In this document: piece after piece, positions 10,886 to 22,291 of the stretch
Layout of the letters: the number at the start of each line of letters is the position of its first letter
Numbering within the stretch: position 1 is the first letter of the stretch
Origin: Strongylocentrotus purpuratus
Lineage: Eukaryota > Echinodermata > Echinoidea > Camarodonta > Strongylocentrotidae
Assembly: GCF_000002235.5 (NCBI RefSeq)
Contig: NW_022145595.1
Span: forward strand, 28,461,162 to 28,525,161
Length of the DNA stretch: 64,000 nucleotides
Direction: 5' to 3'
The notes under the pieces: generated by a model
What the model saw: the letters and a program-made list of their open reading frames with translations, nothing else
Database searches by the model: none
Told to the model about the DNA's origin: nothing
Program-made: the position numbers and the translations under genes

Positions 10886-11102
10886 TAATATAAATCAATA
10901 ACTTGACACATCTGTTAACGAAGTATGATAGAAATTTCATCGTAAATAAATACAATGAAATCTAAAACTAATCAAAATCGTTTAAAGTGGTAGACTACCA
11001 CTTTAAACAATTTTGATTAGTTTTAGATTTCATTTTAATTATTTATGATGAACTCTTTATCATACTTCATTAACAGATGTGTCAAGTTATTGATTTATAT
11101 AA
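10886..11102. repeat. Long palindrome with arms of about 108 bp, copy-A specific
   Basis: The arms 10886-10993 and 10995-11102 are inverted copies centred on A 10994 (GGTAG A CTACC). Copy B (about 34088-34195) has only a single arm. Some arm differences are present, including ACGAAGTATGATAG against the partner's CATACTTCATTA, so the palindrome is not brand new. It would extrude as a hairpin with almost no loop. Confidence 0.85.
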
Positions 11103-11184
11103 TAGTATACTATTCCATTTTCTATGATGAAATGAGAACTTGCCTCGGAAAAAAAAAAATATTACACTTAAAAAAGCTTAGGCC

Positions 11185-11945
11185 TACTGTTTGATCATAT
11201 TGATCCGATGTCTCATTTTCGCCAGCACAAACGTAGGCTAGTTCGCGTATATATATAGCAGACGGCAATCGATGAATCAGACGACACTTGATAGTGATTT
11301 TGTATGTGAGATTGCTTTGCTAAATATAAAATACAAGAATCTGTTCCATATCTTCATTGATATCTAATAATTAAACAGTTATTAAAATAAACCTACCAAA
11401 CTACATAATACAATGAAATGGACATAATGAACCTATCAGAACTGATCTATGATAATTCATGCTTGTTATCCTTCGTGTACCTGACCCATAACCTTACAAT
11501 CGCGTGGCAAATTGCGTCCAAAGTTCGACTTGTTTCATATGTGTTATATAGGCAATGGCGAGCTAGCGACCTATTTTAATAACCAAATTACGGTGGGTGA
11601 ACTTTCAAAAGTCAATGAGACATGAGGGTTCCAATGAAAGAGCTAGTGTCAACGTACGTCGGGGTGGATGTGCTTTTCGTTAAAACAAAAAATGAATTTT
11701 TAACGATATATTTTTTTTTTTTTTTTTGGGGGGGTGGGGGGTAAAAGTCCAAAGGCTAACGTACATGTTAGGTTGCTGGACTCTGACGATAGGGGCGTTG
11801 TCCAATGAGACTATTCGGAGCCATATGAACTTTGTTAAGCGTGAGACCGTTCACTTCTATCTCTCCCCGCCAAATAATCCGAACAAAAGAATCAATCGAG
11901 GGGAATCAACGGTTAAACGAATTTATCATGAGTCCTTGAAAAATT
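11185..11945. repeat. Interspersed element fragment; inverted relative in gene 2 intron 4
   Basis: From TTTGATCATATTGATCCG to about 11850 this matches the reverse complement of 26740-27480 within the TIR element of gene 2 intron 4. Copy B keeps only the first part (34273-34506) and then jumps to TTTATCATGAGTCC. It includes a G-rich run after poly-T at 11709-11740. No coding signal was seen. Confidence 0.6.
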
Positions 11946-11952
11946 AATTAAT

Positions 11953-13945
11953 TAGTTTTCCATTTATCCTCTTTCGAGGGACTTTATTTGTTCATATCAT
12001 AAAAAAACAGCTATTTACAACAGTGTTTAAATACAAAATTCATGCAATTGTAACATATCATACATAGTACAGAACATGAAACTAATGTGACATAATCACT
12101 AACTAAAATAATGAAAACATTTTTGTAACTTTTGTAACTTCGTTTGTATCGAATTTCTTTTGATTACATTTCATATTGAGATAGGTGCGAATTTCCACCT
12201 TTAATTCTTTTATCAAATATACAGCATGTTTCCTGTGCTTTCACTTCCAAAACATTCTCTAATATAGTTTCTATAGATAATAGCTGAGCGAAGTTTAAAA
12301 TAAGATTGACAAGATTCATTTCTCTTCTCTCTATTTTATGACCTATGAAAAGAATTTCTTCGTTCAAAAAGATTTTAAAATTAAACAAAGTACCAATTAA
12401 TTTGGATACAATCTTCAAAAAAAGCGAAACCTTCTTGCAAGCCAGGAGAAGGTGGTTAGTTGTGTCCGGAATTTTACATATATCACATAGATTATTATTT
12501 TTAATCTTTCATTTACATAAATTGTCTTTACTGGGCAATATTCTATGAAGATATTTGAAATTAAACTGCTAAATTTTGTTGTCATTTATAAAGTAAAATT
12601 TATAATGGAGCAACGTTTTCCAGTTAAACTCATTAGGTAAATCAAAATAAGCGTTCCAAAAATAAATGTACGGCAGATCCTGTCTATTTTTTTCTAACAT
12701 CAAATTAAAATAATGTTTGGCTTTCATGACCGCTACATCAATGGAGTCACCTGTTACAATTTTTATTGTACTGGATTCCACTGCAGACGGTGGACTTTTT
12801 ACATATTGTAACCTTTTACGTAATTTCTGCAACCAAATGCACTTTTTTTACTTTCCCAATTTGAAGGCGGAAAGTAATTCATTTTCTTGAAAATTAATAC
12901 AAATAGAATCAACTTCTTTCCAGATACCGTTTACTAAGACTTGTTTCACTTTAAAAATATTGTTTCTCATCCAGTTTGGAAAATACAATAACTCATTCAT
13001 ATCTTTAATATTGCTTTTATACCAAATCATTTCATTTTCAAGATCTGTTACTTTAAACATATCAATATATTTTAATTCAGCCCAAGAACAAAACATGACA
13101 ACATAAAAGTTAGGCAACTGTTTTTTCTACATATACGATACATATCACTTTTTTTGCAATTAAAATGCAAAAAAAGTGGCAAATCCCCAACTTTCTTGAT
13201 CCAATATTTAAACAACATTTTCCAAACACTTTGTTCGTCTCTTAAATATTTATGAATCCATGAAAGACGGAGTGACCGGCATTTTGACTCTAAGTCGATC
13301 ATTCCCAACCCCCCTTCTACTCCAGGATTGTGACAGATGTTTCGTTTCACCTTTTCTGTTTTAGAATTCCATAAAAATGTGTAAGCCAGTTTATTTATAC
13401 GTATTGATATGAAAAAGTGGAAATAAAACAAAACGAACAAACAAACAAACAATTATTTTAGAAGGGATCGGAACTGCCGTGGCAGTATGTACTATCTAAG
13501 ACATAACTAAATGTTTAATCACAGCAACTTTTCCGTACAATGTAAGTTTTCTCATTTTCCATAAATCCAAGGTATTCTTTATTTTCTCTACTTTACTTTC
13601 CCAGTTTAAATGTTTACCTACATAAATACCAAGACATATAGGGTCTTCGGTGAAATGTAAATCTTCAACTTCATCGTCATTTATATTTAGTTTTATAAGA
13701 TTTGATTTGATCCAGTTAATTTTTGGTCCCGCATGTGCTCCAAACAGTTCTACTTCTTTCATTATTTCTTTAACAAATTTAACAGATCTAGTAATAATCG
13801 TCGTATCGTCTGCATATTGAACGATACGTATATCTTTAAAATCAGCTCGATCTTCATTGAAGTCTGGGACTTGGATACCCTCTATTTTGGCGTTTTGTTT
13901 AATTCTTTTCCCTAAACCTCTGCAATTATTATAAATAAAAGTGGA
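11953..13945 (-). mobile_element. 5'-truncated Tx1/L1-like LINE
   Basis: Minus-strand frames (13762-13496, 13452-13072, 13117-12848, 12832-12569) encode the C-terminal part of an L1/Tx1-type ORF2 protein: a GPKINWIKSN segment, LGIYVGK, WKMRKLTLYGKVAVIKHLV, then an FLWNSKTEKVKR...GGLGMIDLESK region. They are split by frameshifts. The 15-bp direct repeat GAAAAATTAATTAAT flanks the body (11938-11952 and 13946-13960), and copy B shows the empty site near 34548. Endonuclease and catalytic reverse transcriptase core are absent, consistent with 5' truncation. Confidence 0.82.
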
Positions 13946-13960
13946 GAAAAATTAATTAAT

Positions 13961-15120
13961 ACTGCTTGTCATAGTATTATTGAAGAGCAGCAAAGGCGAA
14001 CGATTGTCGCTACAATTCAGAAATCGTTGCTTTGATTGCTTTCCCCTCAAAATTACCATGAGATATCAAGCTATATAGAACTATGTTCGACAAAAAAAGA
14101 TATTGTCTTGAAAACAGTCAGAAACCTTAGAATTTGAATGAATAAAACATAAATGCAAATGAATAAGACTAGAATGGGTAGGACACAAGTTAATTTTTAC
14201 CATTTAAATCATCCAGTACCAAATACCTAAGCAAATTCGAGCCAGATGCATATAATGGTGAGCTTATAAAGACAATGATTCATGACAAATTGTCAGTTGT
14301 CATAAGTTTATCCTCTAGACGTATTGCAAACGATAATCAGGATAATAAGGATCAGAATGGAACTTCTACTACTAGGCCTACTTTGACAAGTATTATATTA
14401 CACTACTGCCATTGTTGGTTATCATGAAATTGCTTCACTCAATAAAAAGCCCATATGTTTTATACACGCGCGGCTACGAGCCTTCACTTCGTGAAAACAA
14501 AAATAAAAGCGTTCTGTGTAATTTGTGTGTTCACGAAATGACGGTAGTGTTAAAAGTTCAAACAAAGGAATACAAAAAGCAACCACAGAAAATGTAGTGT
14601 ATCTCGCAGTTCGAGTTATTTTATCTGCACATCAATTAAACATAATGTTTTGTCGTATTAAGTGTCCATTTTGGGAATTCCATCCACGACAGAAAAATCC
14701 CATACGCTTTACGCCGGGCTACGAGCCGTCACCTCGTGAAAACAAAATTACAGCGCGTCCTTGAATTTCGTGTTTTCACGAAGTGACGGTTATTTTTACA
14801 GCTCATTTCACCCCGAAATATAAGAAATTATGGAAATAATTAAACATAGAACTAAACATTGAGATATGTTCCTATAACATTAATTTGCCCTTGGTACATT
14901 AAAGAGGTTGAGATTATGGTTTGAGAGTTTGAAAGCGATTTATTAAAAACTAACTTTCTTTTAATTGCGCACTCATCCGTCACTTCGTGAAAATAGGGAC
15001 AAAATGAGTTGCACCAAATGAAAGAGGAGGATCTAATAAAGCTTTAAATCATGTGTCACTTATTAATCATGATTTTGATTAAGTTCTGTTAAACATCGAT
15101 AATTCACGGTTTCGTTTTTT
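13961..15120. other. Duplicated intergenic block (pairs with 34555-35815)
   Basis: Collinear with copy B. No gene is recognised. Its outstanding feature is the repeated CACTTCGTGAAAAC word described separately. Confidence 0.5.
14450..15000. repeat. Cluster of CGTCACTTCGTGAAAA words in both orientations
   Basis: The word or a one-base variant occurs near 14483 (+), 14531 (-), 14727 (+), 14773 (-) and 14977 (+). Two of the plus copies sit in a longer direct repeat (CCCATA.G.TTTA...CTACGAGCC). All are kept in copy B (35070-35680), where one is further duplicated. They look like subterminal transposon repeats or a protein-binding cluster; function unknown. Confidence 0.6.
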
Positions 15121-16295
15121 CTCTGGGACGCACGGTAAGGGTTAAGCCGCCGACACCATCGCTGGGATGCAACTATGATGGCTTCTGTTTCACAACAGCT
15201 TGCCACGCCTTCCTATCTTCTGTCAGCCTAGTGGCTTTAGTCAGGGAGTTAAGGCGTCTGACATGTTGCAGTTTGCCTTGATATACAGTGCGTCCATCCC
15301 TTAATTAGCTGGTCTTCCCCTTGGGTGTTTGTACATTTCCGTTCAGAAGGATGTGGGGTATCTTTTTTGATTAATTCTCTTGATATGTCCAAAGTATCTC
15401 ATTTTTTTTGCTGCAACCCTGTCGACAGTAGCGTACGCAGGATTTTTTCAGGGGGGGGGGGTTAAAATCGGGCCAAAAAAATCTCAACGACTCAGCCGGC
15501 CGCTAAATAAGCAGGGGGGGGGGGGGGTAAGAGGACATTTTTTTTTGGTCTCGAAATTTGAAAATTTGACATTTTGTTCCGTTGTGGGGGTGGGGGGGGG
15601 GGGAGTAAGGTCACCTTTTTTAGGTCATCCATTGGCATAATTTAAAGGGGGGTTTCCCCCAAAACATACACAAAACATACACATAAAAAAAGTCAAGGGG
15701 GGAGGGTTTAACCCCGACCCCCCCCCCCCCCCCCCTGGGTACGCGCCTGTCTGTCGATGATGGTTTCTTCCATGTTCAGTTGTGTTGGTACGTGTGTGTT
15801 TCTCATCCTGTCAAGTCTGGTAACACCTATGATTCTCCTGGGACATATGCCATCTCAAAAGCCGGTGTGAAGTCTATTTGCATCGACATTTTTAATGCAC
15901 CATATAAAAGAATCGACAACACCAGGACTTTGTACAGTAATTCTTGTTGAGCAGCGTATATTATATCTTTTGATGCCCAGATATTAGTGCCTTTCCAAAT
16001 TCGATGCTGTACTTCTTCCGAGCAGACTTCCTGTCTACCATATTGTTCCTCCCAGGTAAATGAACTTTTCTGATTGTTTGAGCTGTTCTCCTCCAATGTT
16101 TATATTCAGTAGTTGAGAGTGTTTGCTTATGACTTGTACTCCTGTTTTGGTAATGTTTATTTTCAGTCCAAAGTTTGAGCTGTTCTGATTGGAGGTCTCT
16201 ATCATTGTCAGCTATAAGGACAATGACGTCAGCAAATCTTAGGTTGTTGATCAGCTGTCCCTGTACTCTTACGCTAAATCATTACACATTATTAA
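15120..16295 (-). pseudogene. RTE-like endonuclease/reverse-transcriptase LINE, C-terminal remnant (copy A)
   Basis: The minus strand carries fragments of the usual C-terminal end of RTE-like proteins: LINNLRFAD(D) and IVLIADNDRDLQS-like blocks near 16200, a LLYGA segment near 15900, then VTRLDRMRNT, NMEETI.DRVATK and RYFGH toward the left. Frames are broken. The hAT-like MITE at 15426-15749 interrupts it. The copy in B (35815-38840) is interrupted elsewhere, so the LINE predates the segmental duplication. Confidence 0.7.
15426..15749. mobile_element. hAT-like poly-G/poly-C MITE, copy-A specific
   Basis: Ends CAGTAGCGTACGCAGG and its inverted partner GGGTACGCGCCTG. Flanks CCTGTCGA (15418-15425) and TCTGTCGA (15750-15757) form an 8-bp duplication with one mismatch. 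Copy B has the empty site (CCCTGTCGATGATGG near 36110). A 5'-truncated relative is embedded near 57519-57712. Confidence 0.75.
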
Positions 16296-16419
16296 TCAAG
16301 TATCTGCCATTCTTCTAAGAGGAAACCAAAGGTAAAAACAAATGTTCTTCTTGTTCGTCATTACTGGTTAAACTTGTCAGTTCGTCAGGGTATGTATAAT
16401 AACGTTCATTATTTTTGTT

Positions 16420-16800
16420 TACAGGTGCTGCTTTTGTGTACATGACTACTGCAATTTGCTTTGCTGTGATCTTTTAGACAAGATTCCAGCTACATTTCTG
16501 AAAGATGGTGCAAAGATTTAGTTAATCATGACGTCTCATTATAAAAGTTACAAATAATGGGTTTTAACAAGGAGTGGTTCAGATCTTACTTGTCTATGAT
16601 CGACACAAGTAGTGGTCATTCATGATATTCGTACCAAACTAATGTATATAACATGCGGTGTTCCTCAGGTAAACATAATAGACCCAATTTGATTTACAAG
16701 TTATATCAATGATATGTGTATTTGTATAAAAGACTTTAAACTATTATTGTACGCAGTTGACAGCCTACTACTCTATTCAATCCGAATCCAAAATATCTTG
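16420..16800 (+). pseudogene. Reverse-transcriptase relic (copy A, internally deleted)
   Basis: Matches 38975-39780 of copy B but lacks about 420 bp of it: it passes from the ATTTCTGAAAGATGGTGC segment straight to GTTAATCATG. Residual words such as TGCGGTGTTCCTCAGG (the GVPQG motif region) identify a Jockey/CR1-type RT. Many stops. Confidence 0.6.
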
Positions 16801-17315
16801 AGGATAAGTTCAGTGAACAGCTGTCTTTGTGTCTATTCGATTGAATGACCGATAATAAGCTTTTTTTACATGCACTTGAGGAGAAACAGAAAGTATTTTG
16901 TTTTGTTCTAAAAGCAGTTCTAAAAAGTCATTTGAATTCAAAGTGACACTAAATAATCAAGTAATCAAGGGAAAGTAATATGTGAAGTAGTTAGGCATTG
17001 AGTTTGCTAGCGCAATTTTATTTTCATCCAATTAGTAGAATCATTTGTAAAAAAAGAGCAAATTCTCGTCTGAAATGTGTGCAGAGATATCAAAGTTGTA
17101 CGGATTTAAAAGCAAGACGTATACTCTGTTTTGCTCCTTTTTAATGTTTGTTCGGTAGAAAGATAAAGGAGAATAATATATGGAAATATACAGACAAAAT
17201 ATATTTGAGATATTACATAGTAAAGAAAAAGGCAAAATAAGAATGGAAGGAACGAGAGAGGAATATAGAGTGGGACGGAGGAAAGAGTAAAGATACAGGG
17301 ATCGAGGGGGGGGGT

Positions 17316-17513
17316 GTAGGCGTGAAGAAAATGGTCTAGGAACGTAGCTGTACTTTACTATTGTATTACGAGCTTTCGGTTTGTGAGGCCTTCTTCAGGT
17401 TCTAAAGTGCAAACACATACAAAAACAAATACATTGTATGAACAAATATACATGGCACACATGGCATACAAACTTAATATCACTCAATCATAGACCATTT
17501 TCTTCACGCCTAC
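17316..17513. mobile_element. Short TIR element (MITE), copy A
   Basis: A 23-bp perfect inverted terminal repeat, GTAGGCGTGAAGAAAATGGT plus CTA, closes a 198-bp element. The same element is at 40259-40456 in copy B, so it was present before the duplication. No coding capacity. Confidence 0.8.
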
Positions 17514-17907
17514 ATATTATGGAACACCCGTTGTTCTGTCAGAGTTTAGAATTCTCGCACTTTTATATATATATAATACCCTGTATTACAAGGATGTAGA
17601 GAGAAGGGACGCGGATGGAGAGAAAGAAAGAAATATATGGGGAGGTTAGACAGGTTTATCTTTATAAAAAAATATTTTTTTAAATTATACCGGATAATTA
17701 TGTTTACTTTCTATTTCACAACTTTAAACCATGTCAAATGTATTATATCTTTGAATGTTGAATTGTATTTCTGATTTCTTGTCATAATTACTGTTCTGTT
17801 GGAAATGAAAAATTAAACTGAAACTGAAACTGAAACAGAAACTGGCAGAGGGAGATGGAGGAAGAGAGGAAAGAACAATAGAGCGCATGGGCGTCAATCC
17901 TTACGTA

Positions 17908-17962
17908 ATACCTATTGTTCAGGGGGATGAATGAATAGATCATCCCCCTGAACAATAGGTAT
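17908..17962. repeat. Perfect 23-bp stem hairpin, copy A
   Basis: Arms 17908-17930 and 17940-17962 (ATACCTATTGTTCAGGGGGA plus TGA, and complement) enclose a 9-base loop. A GA-rich microsatellite follows at 17991-18040. The copy-B hairpin (40862-40919) has one extra G in one arm and one extra C in the other, so pairing is preserved. Confidence 0.85.
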
Positions 17963-18132
17963 CAATTACAGATTTATGCCCATGGTATAGAGAGAGAGAG
18001 AGAGGGGAAAAAGAGAAAGAGAGAGAGAGAGAGAGAAAGAGGTATCTAGTTGCGTAGTGATCAGAAACTTCGCTTTCTTCTTCTTTTCCTTCTTCTCTTT
18101 CATTATCACCATAATCAGTTATTTATCATTAT

Positions 18133-19553
18133 TGCAATGACGACCTTCGTCATTGCCTTGTTTTCGTTCACTTTCTTCTTATTAATATTCTCTTACTTCT
18201 TCTTCTTCTTGTCTTCCGGAATCCCATTCGTTTTGCACGTAGTGCTTGTTATTCCTATCTAGGTCCTTTTCTCTTGCTCGATTCATTTCACACTTCATAG
18301 GCACAGTCTCTAACATCTCATCAAGGTCACTACATTCTTCGATTCTCGAAATCACTCATGCGTAAACGTCCAGGCGCCATTTTGTCCGTTTCTGGTCCAT
18401 TTTAAGACCTTTCTATCCTCCTTCCTATCTCCACTATCCTAGATCCTACAAACTTCTAACAAATTCCTCTAGATAGTCTGAGAGATGTTTTTTTCATCTG
18501 CGACGATAACCTGCCCTTCAAATCGCCATCTTCATACTCAAAATTCAAATCTAAAACCGACTCCGTCAAAAATCTCTCAAATTCTTTAAAAATTGACCCC
18601 TAAATAATCTAAAACTGCCATAAGTTTCTTATATAAATTCCGTTTTGTATTTAAATATTAAAGTATCTATATCTTATAATTGCACGTAGCCATGCCAAAT
18701 TTCACGCTCCAATGGTTTTGCACAACATAAATAGCGCCCTCTAAAGTTCTGGGAATTGGCTTTATTTCTGTGGCCGTATCTCCATAATGGCTTGGAAAAC
18801 CTGTACCCTTTTTTGGATTTAGATACTTGAAGATATGTCCTTTCCAGCCATATACAAAATTATATACCCTATCACTGACCAAATTTGAGAAAATTGCCCT
18901 CCAAATTCGCCATTTTCAAGAAAATTCCAAAATAATTTAAACTTGCTTTAAAATGGCGATCTTTATACCTACATCAATGAAACTTGACAGAAACAAGTAT
19001 CCATATACGTGACAACTGTTTGCTAAGTTTGGTAAAATTTAAATATGTCAGCGCAAAGTTATCGCCAAAAATGATGAATTTACTATGCATTACGTAATAG
19101 CGCGTTTGATGCATGCAGTACGTTGCGCGCAGATGACAATGGTGTCGAACTGACCGCAATGAAGTGCCCTTTCGAATGATACCAAGTATGGTATATGTTC
19201 ACACAGAAAATTGTGAGTAAATTGCATTTGAACAACGGTCACTATACAAATTCCGGTCATAATACAGATCCTGTACGTTTTCCGCCCATGCATTACACGC
19301 ATTGTCTATGGGGAAATCGGGTTCACGCTTTTGGACCCAGAACGATCTTTATTTTCTTGAAATTTTATAGGCACATTCTAAGTGGCCAAGTGCAGAGCAT
19401 CTCGAGGCCAAATTTTTAAAATCGTTCAAGCATGACATTAAATGCTATTTCATACTCTGCGTATTTACTAGTCCGAAAGATGTTCTTTCGTTTGACACGT
19501 AAAACAATGCATCGTCATTGCACGCACATCGTTCTGACACGATTGCATTTCTA
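18133..19553. other. 1.4-kb segment present only in copy A; content unrecognised
   Basis: Copy B joins TTTATCATTAT directly to TATGTATTATTATC near 41092. The A segment is bounded on both sides by ATCATTATT-like words, so deletion in B by slippage is as likely as insertion in A. Short frames exist but none resembles a known protein. No inverted ends were found. Confidence 0.45.
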
Positions 19554-22260
19554 GTTATGTATTATTATCATTATTACTTAGTTTCAGATTACTATATATC
19601 ACATTCACATTCAATTATCATGAACATTAAACAATAATGAAAACTTATTCTTTCAATAGGTACTAAAAATACATCCAATGATATCAAGCAATGAAAGTAA
19701 TGAAAGAGTCAAAATAACAAACGGAGACATACATATACAATCGCATGGTATTTAAACTGAAATTATATAAAAATGTGTCCAGTGGAATTTGAGGGAATCC
19801 AGCGCACCGCCCCCCCCCCCCCCCTCCCACAGGATTCGTCGAATATTAATTAATAACGCGGCGTCCCATACTTGGGAAATGCATTGACGTAATCAACTAA
19901 TAAAGTCATATGTAAACAAACGATATGTCATCATTATTTATAAAGTACTCTCAAAGTTTTAGACACAGACACAGTACAAACACAGCACATACTGTTGTTA
20001 TCAGACAGACAAAGACTTGTTATCGCCTAGTGACGTGTCCATTGTGACATTTTATAATACAATATCATTACTCAAGTCCTGCCATTCTTCTAAAAGGAAA
20101 CGACAGATAAAAACAAATTTCTTCTTCTTCTTCGTCCTTGCTGGTTAAACTTGTGCGTACGTCGTTAGGGTAGGTATAATCATGGATATATTACGGATGG
20201 ACATTCGACTTGATTCTTTCTTTGATCCAACGAGATCCTCCGCCTTCCGATTATGTGCATCTTAGTGAGAACATTCAGCTGTTTTTACAATAACGACTGC
20301 GTCATTGACAAAGGAGCAGTTTCCCTCTCTTGAGTTTTGTTTGGAGGGTGCGCTCTGTAAGAGTGTGTCTTAAATAATAAACATTACCAATGGGGAGCAG
20401 CAAAGTGGAAAAGCAGACGATTTTGGTGATATAAAATTTATTATTACTGATTCGCACACTTTCGCACGCACCAATGACTTTAACAAATAATTAGAAGGCC
20501 ATGATCTTAATGAGCCCTGTGCGTTGTAATTCTGGGCTATTATGAGAAAATTGGGGAAAACGGGATTTTAAATCACAAACAATCCAAATATAACCTATCT
20601 GGTAATATCAACATGTGTTTTAAAAATTTATCATAGTACACGGAACAACAATTTCCGATTATTAACCACAACTGCACATTGATTTCCCATAATTTAAGCG
20701 ATTTATTTTCTTCTGCGCATGCATAATAACATGTCTAAAATCACTATCTTAATTCTGTCCCGGCTTATTGGTGGCGGACCTCATGAGAACAAAGTGAAGA
20801 AACATGTATGGAATGTTATTAAAACGACATTGACGGAGAAAATCAAATTGAATTCGTTAACAAAACGACAAATGTCCATTCGAATTAGGTCAATGGTATA
20901 ATAATGTGCATTCTTTTTACAGGTGCTTTTTGTATTGTTTTGTGTGTGTACATAACTACTGCAGTGTCTCTCCATATTACTCTTTGGTAAATTTACGAAA
21001 GAAAAGGTGTGGGTGAGCACTAAAAAAAAAATTTTAAAAATAAAAAAGTTTTTTTTGGGTAGTGAGTTACTCAACATCCCCCCCCCCCCCCCTTGAGCAA
21101 AACAAAAAAGAAAAAGGTACATTTTTGTGGGAACCACATTTCTTTCAAACTTTTTTGGTGCCAGGGGTGGGGCCATTTTTGCCAGGGGGTGGTCCCGTCG
21201 GGCACCCCCCCCTGCCTTTGACCTACTTACTTCAAAGCCGAAATTAGGCTGTGTTTTGATACTATGTACCTTCATATCAAATTTCATTAACATCATCTAA
21301 TATTGAACGGAAACCAGATTTGTGACGGACGGACGGCAGCGTTTATATCCTGTCCGACTTCGTCGGCGAGGGGATAATTAAAGGAATCAGAGGAGAGATG
21401 CGAATGACATTGATATAGCCTGAATACAGAATACTTTTCTCTTCTCTGCCAGATTTATACTTTTTAATTTTGTATATACTTATGTTTTCGTACGTTTTAG
21501 AAATTTAAAATATTCATCATTATTTTCCTCTTCTTCCTCCTTCTTCTCCTCCTCTTTCTTCTTTTTTTTTTTTTTTTTTTTATCTTCCTACGCTTCTTGT
21601 ACTTATCATTTATATCATTATTTTAATGTCGTCATTATTACTATCATCATTATTATCTTTAATAAGTTTTTTCTTAAATTTCTGTAGATAATACGACTTT
21701 AACTTAATAATTTTGTCGGGGACCCTACTGGAAATAAGCTCTGACTCGAGCTTTCGTGTGTTATCCTGCTCAAGCTGTCTTAATTCTATCTGTTATTCTT
21801 TTATATTGCTGTATGTTGGAAACTTGGTGAATAAAATCAATCAATCAATCAATCATCATCTAGTACGGAATTTAGGCGTTGGCCTTTGATTCCCGGTCAC
21901 TGTATACGTCTGGCATTGCATTGTCACATGAGAAAGATAGTACATGTCTTTAGTGTGCTTACGGGAGGAGTCGGGGAAGGTCACTTTGCTTGTTCCACCT
22001 TTTTTTTAAGCCTTTTGAAAGATTCAGTTGTTTTTCGTTTGCTCTATATTTTCAGGCAGGTTGCTTTTGGCTTTTCACACTTATCCAATGTTCGAACCTA
22101 CAAGGATATATAAGGATGGCTTTGAGACAAGTCCAGACTGTCCAGTACATATAATTACCAACCGTATAGTAATTAAAGTCATTCTGCCATTTAAATCAAT
22201 TTATGATTGGCAGGAACGGCAGGAACCATTTACATGCAAATCCATGGAAACTTTTTTTTT
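19554..22260 (+). other. Duplicated 5' flank of P450 gene 2
   Basis: Collinear with 41091-45304 once the two Harbinger-like insertions in B are removed. It holds poly-C at 19809-19825, pyrimidine runs at 21530-21590 and an AATC tetranucleotide run at 21837-21857. A CCGACTTCGTCGG hairpin lies near 21355. A promoter cannot be placed with confidence; if a 5' UTR exon exists, it should be here. Confidence 0.45.
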
Positions 22261-22291
22261 CTATTTGTTTTTAGCTTGATTAAAATCCATC
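22255..22291 (+). promoter_or_regulatory. Probable 3' splice acceptor of a 5' UTR intron before gene 2 start codon
   Basis: A T-rich tract ending in TTTTTAG lies at 22255-22274, 17 bases before the ATG. Gene 3 keeps the same arrangement (TTTATAG ending at 45318). Conservation in both copies suggests the coding exon 1 is preceded by an untranslated exon. This is inference from sequence shape only. Confidence 0.4.

Noticed and set aside
12345..12548. Plus-strand frames over 11953-13945 as genes
   Set aside because: The coding signal is on the minus strand (L1/Tx1-type ORF2 pieces); the plus frames are shadows.
18133..19553. Insertion of a named transposon in copy A
   Set aside because: No inverted ends, target duplication or protein match; deletion in copy B through short direct repeats is equally likely.
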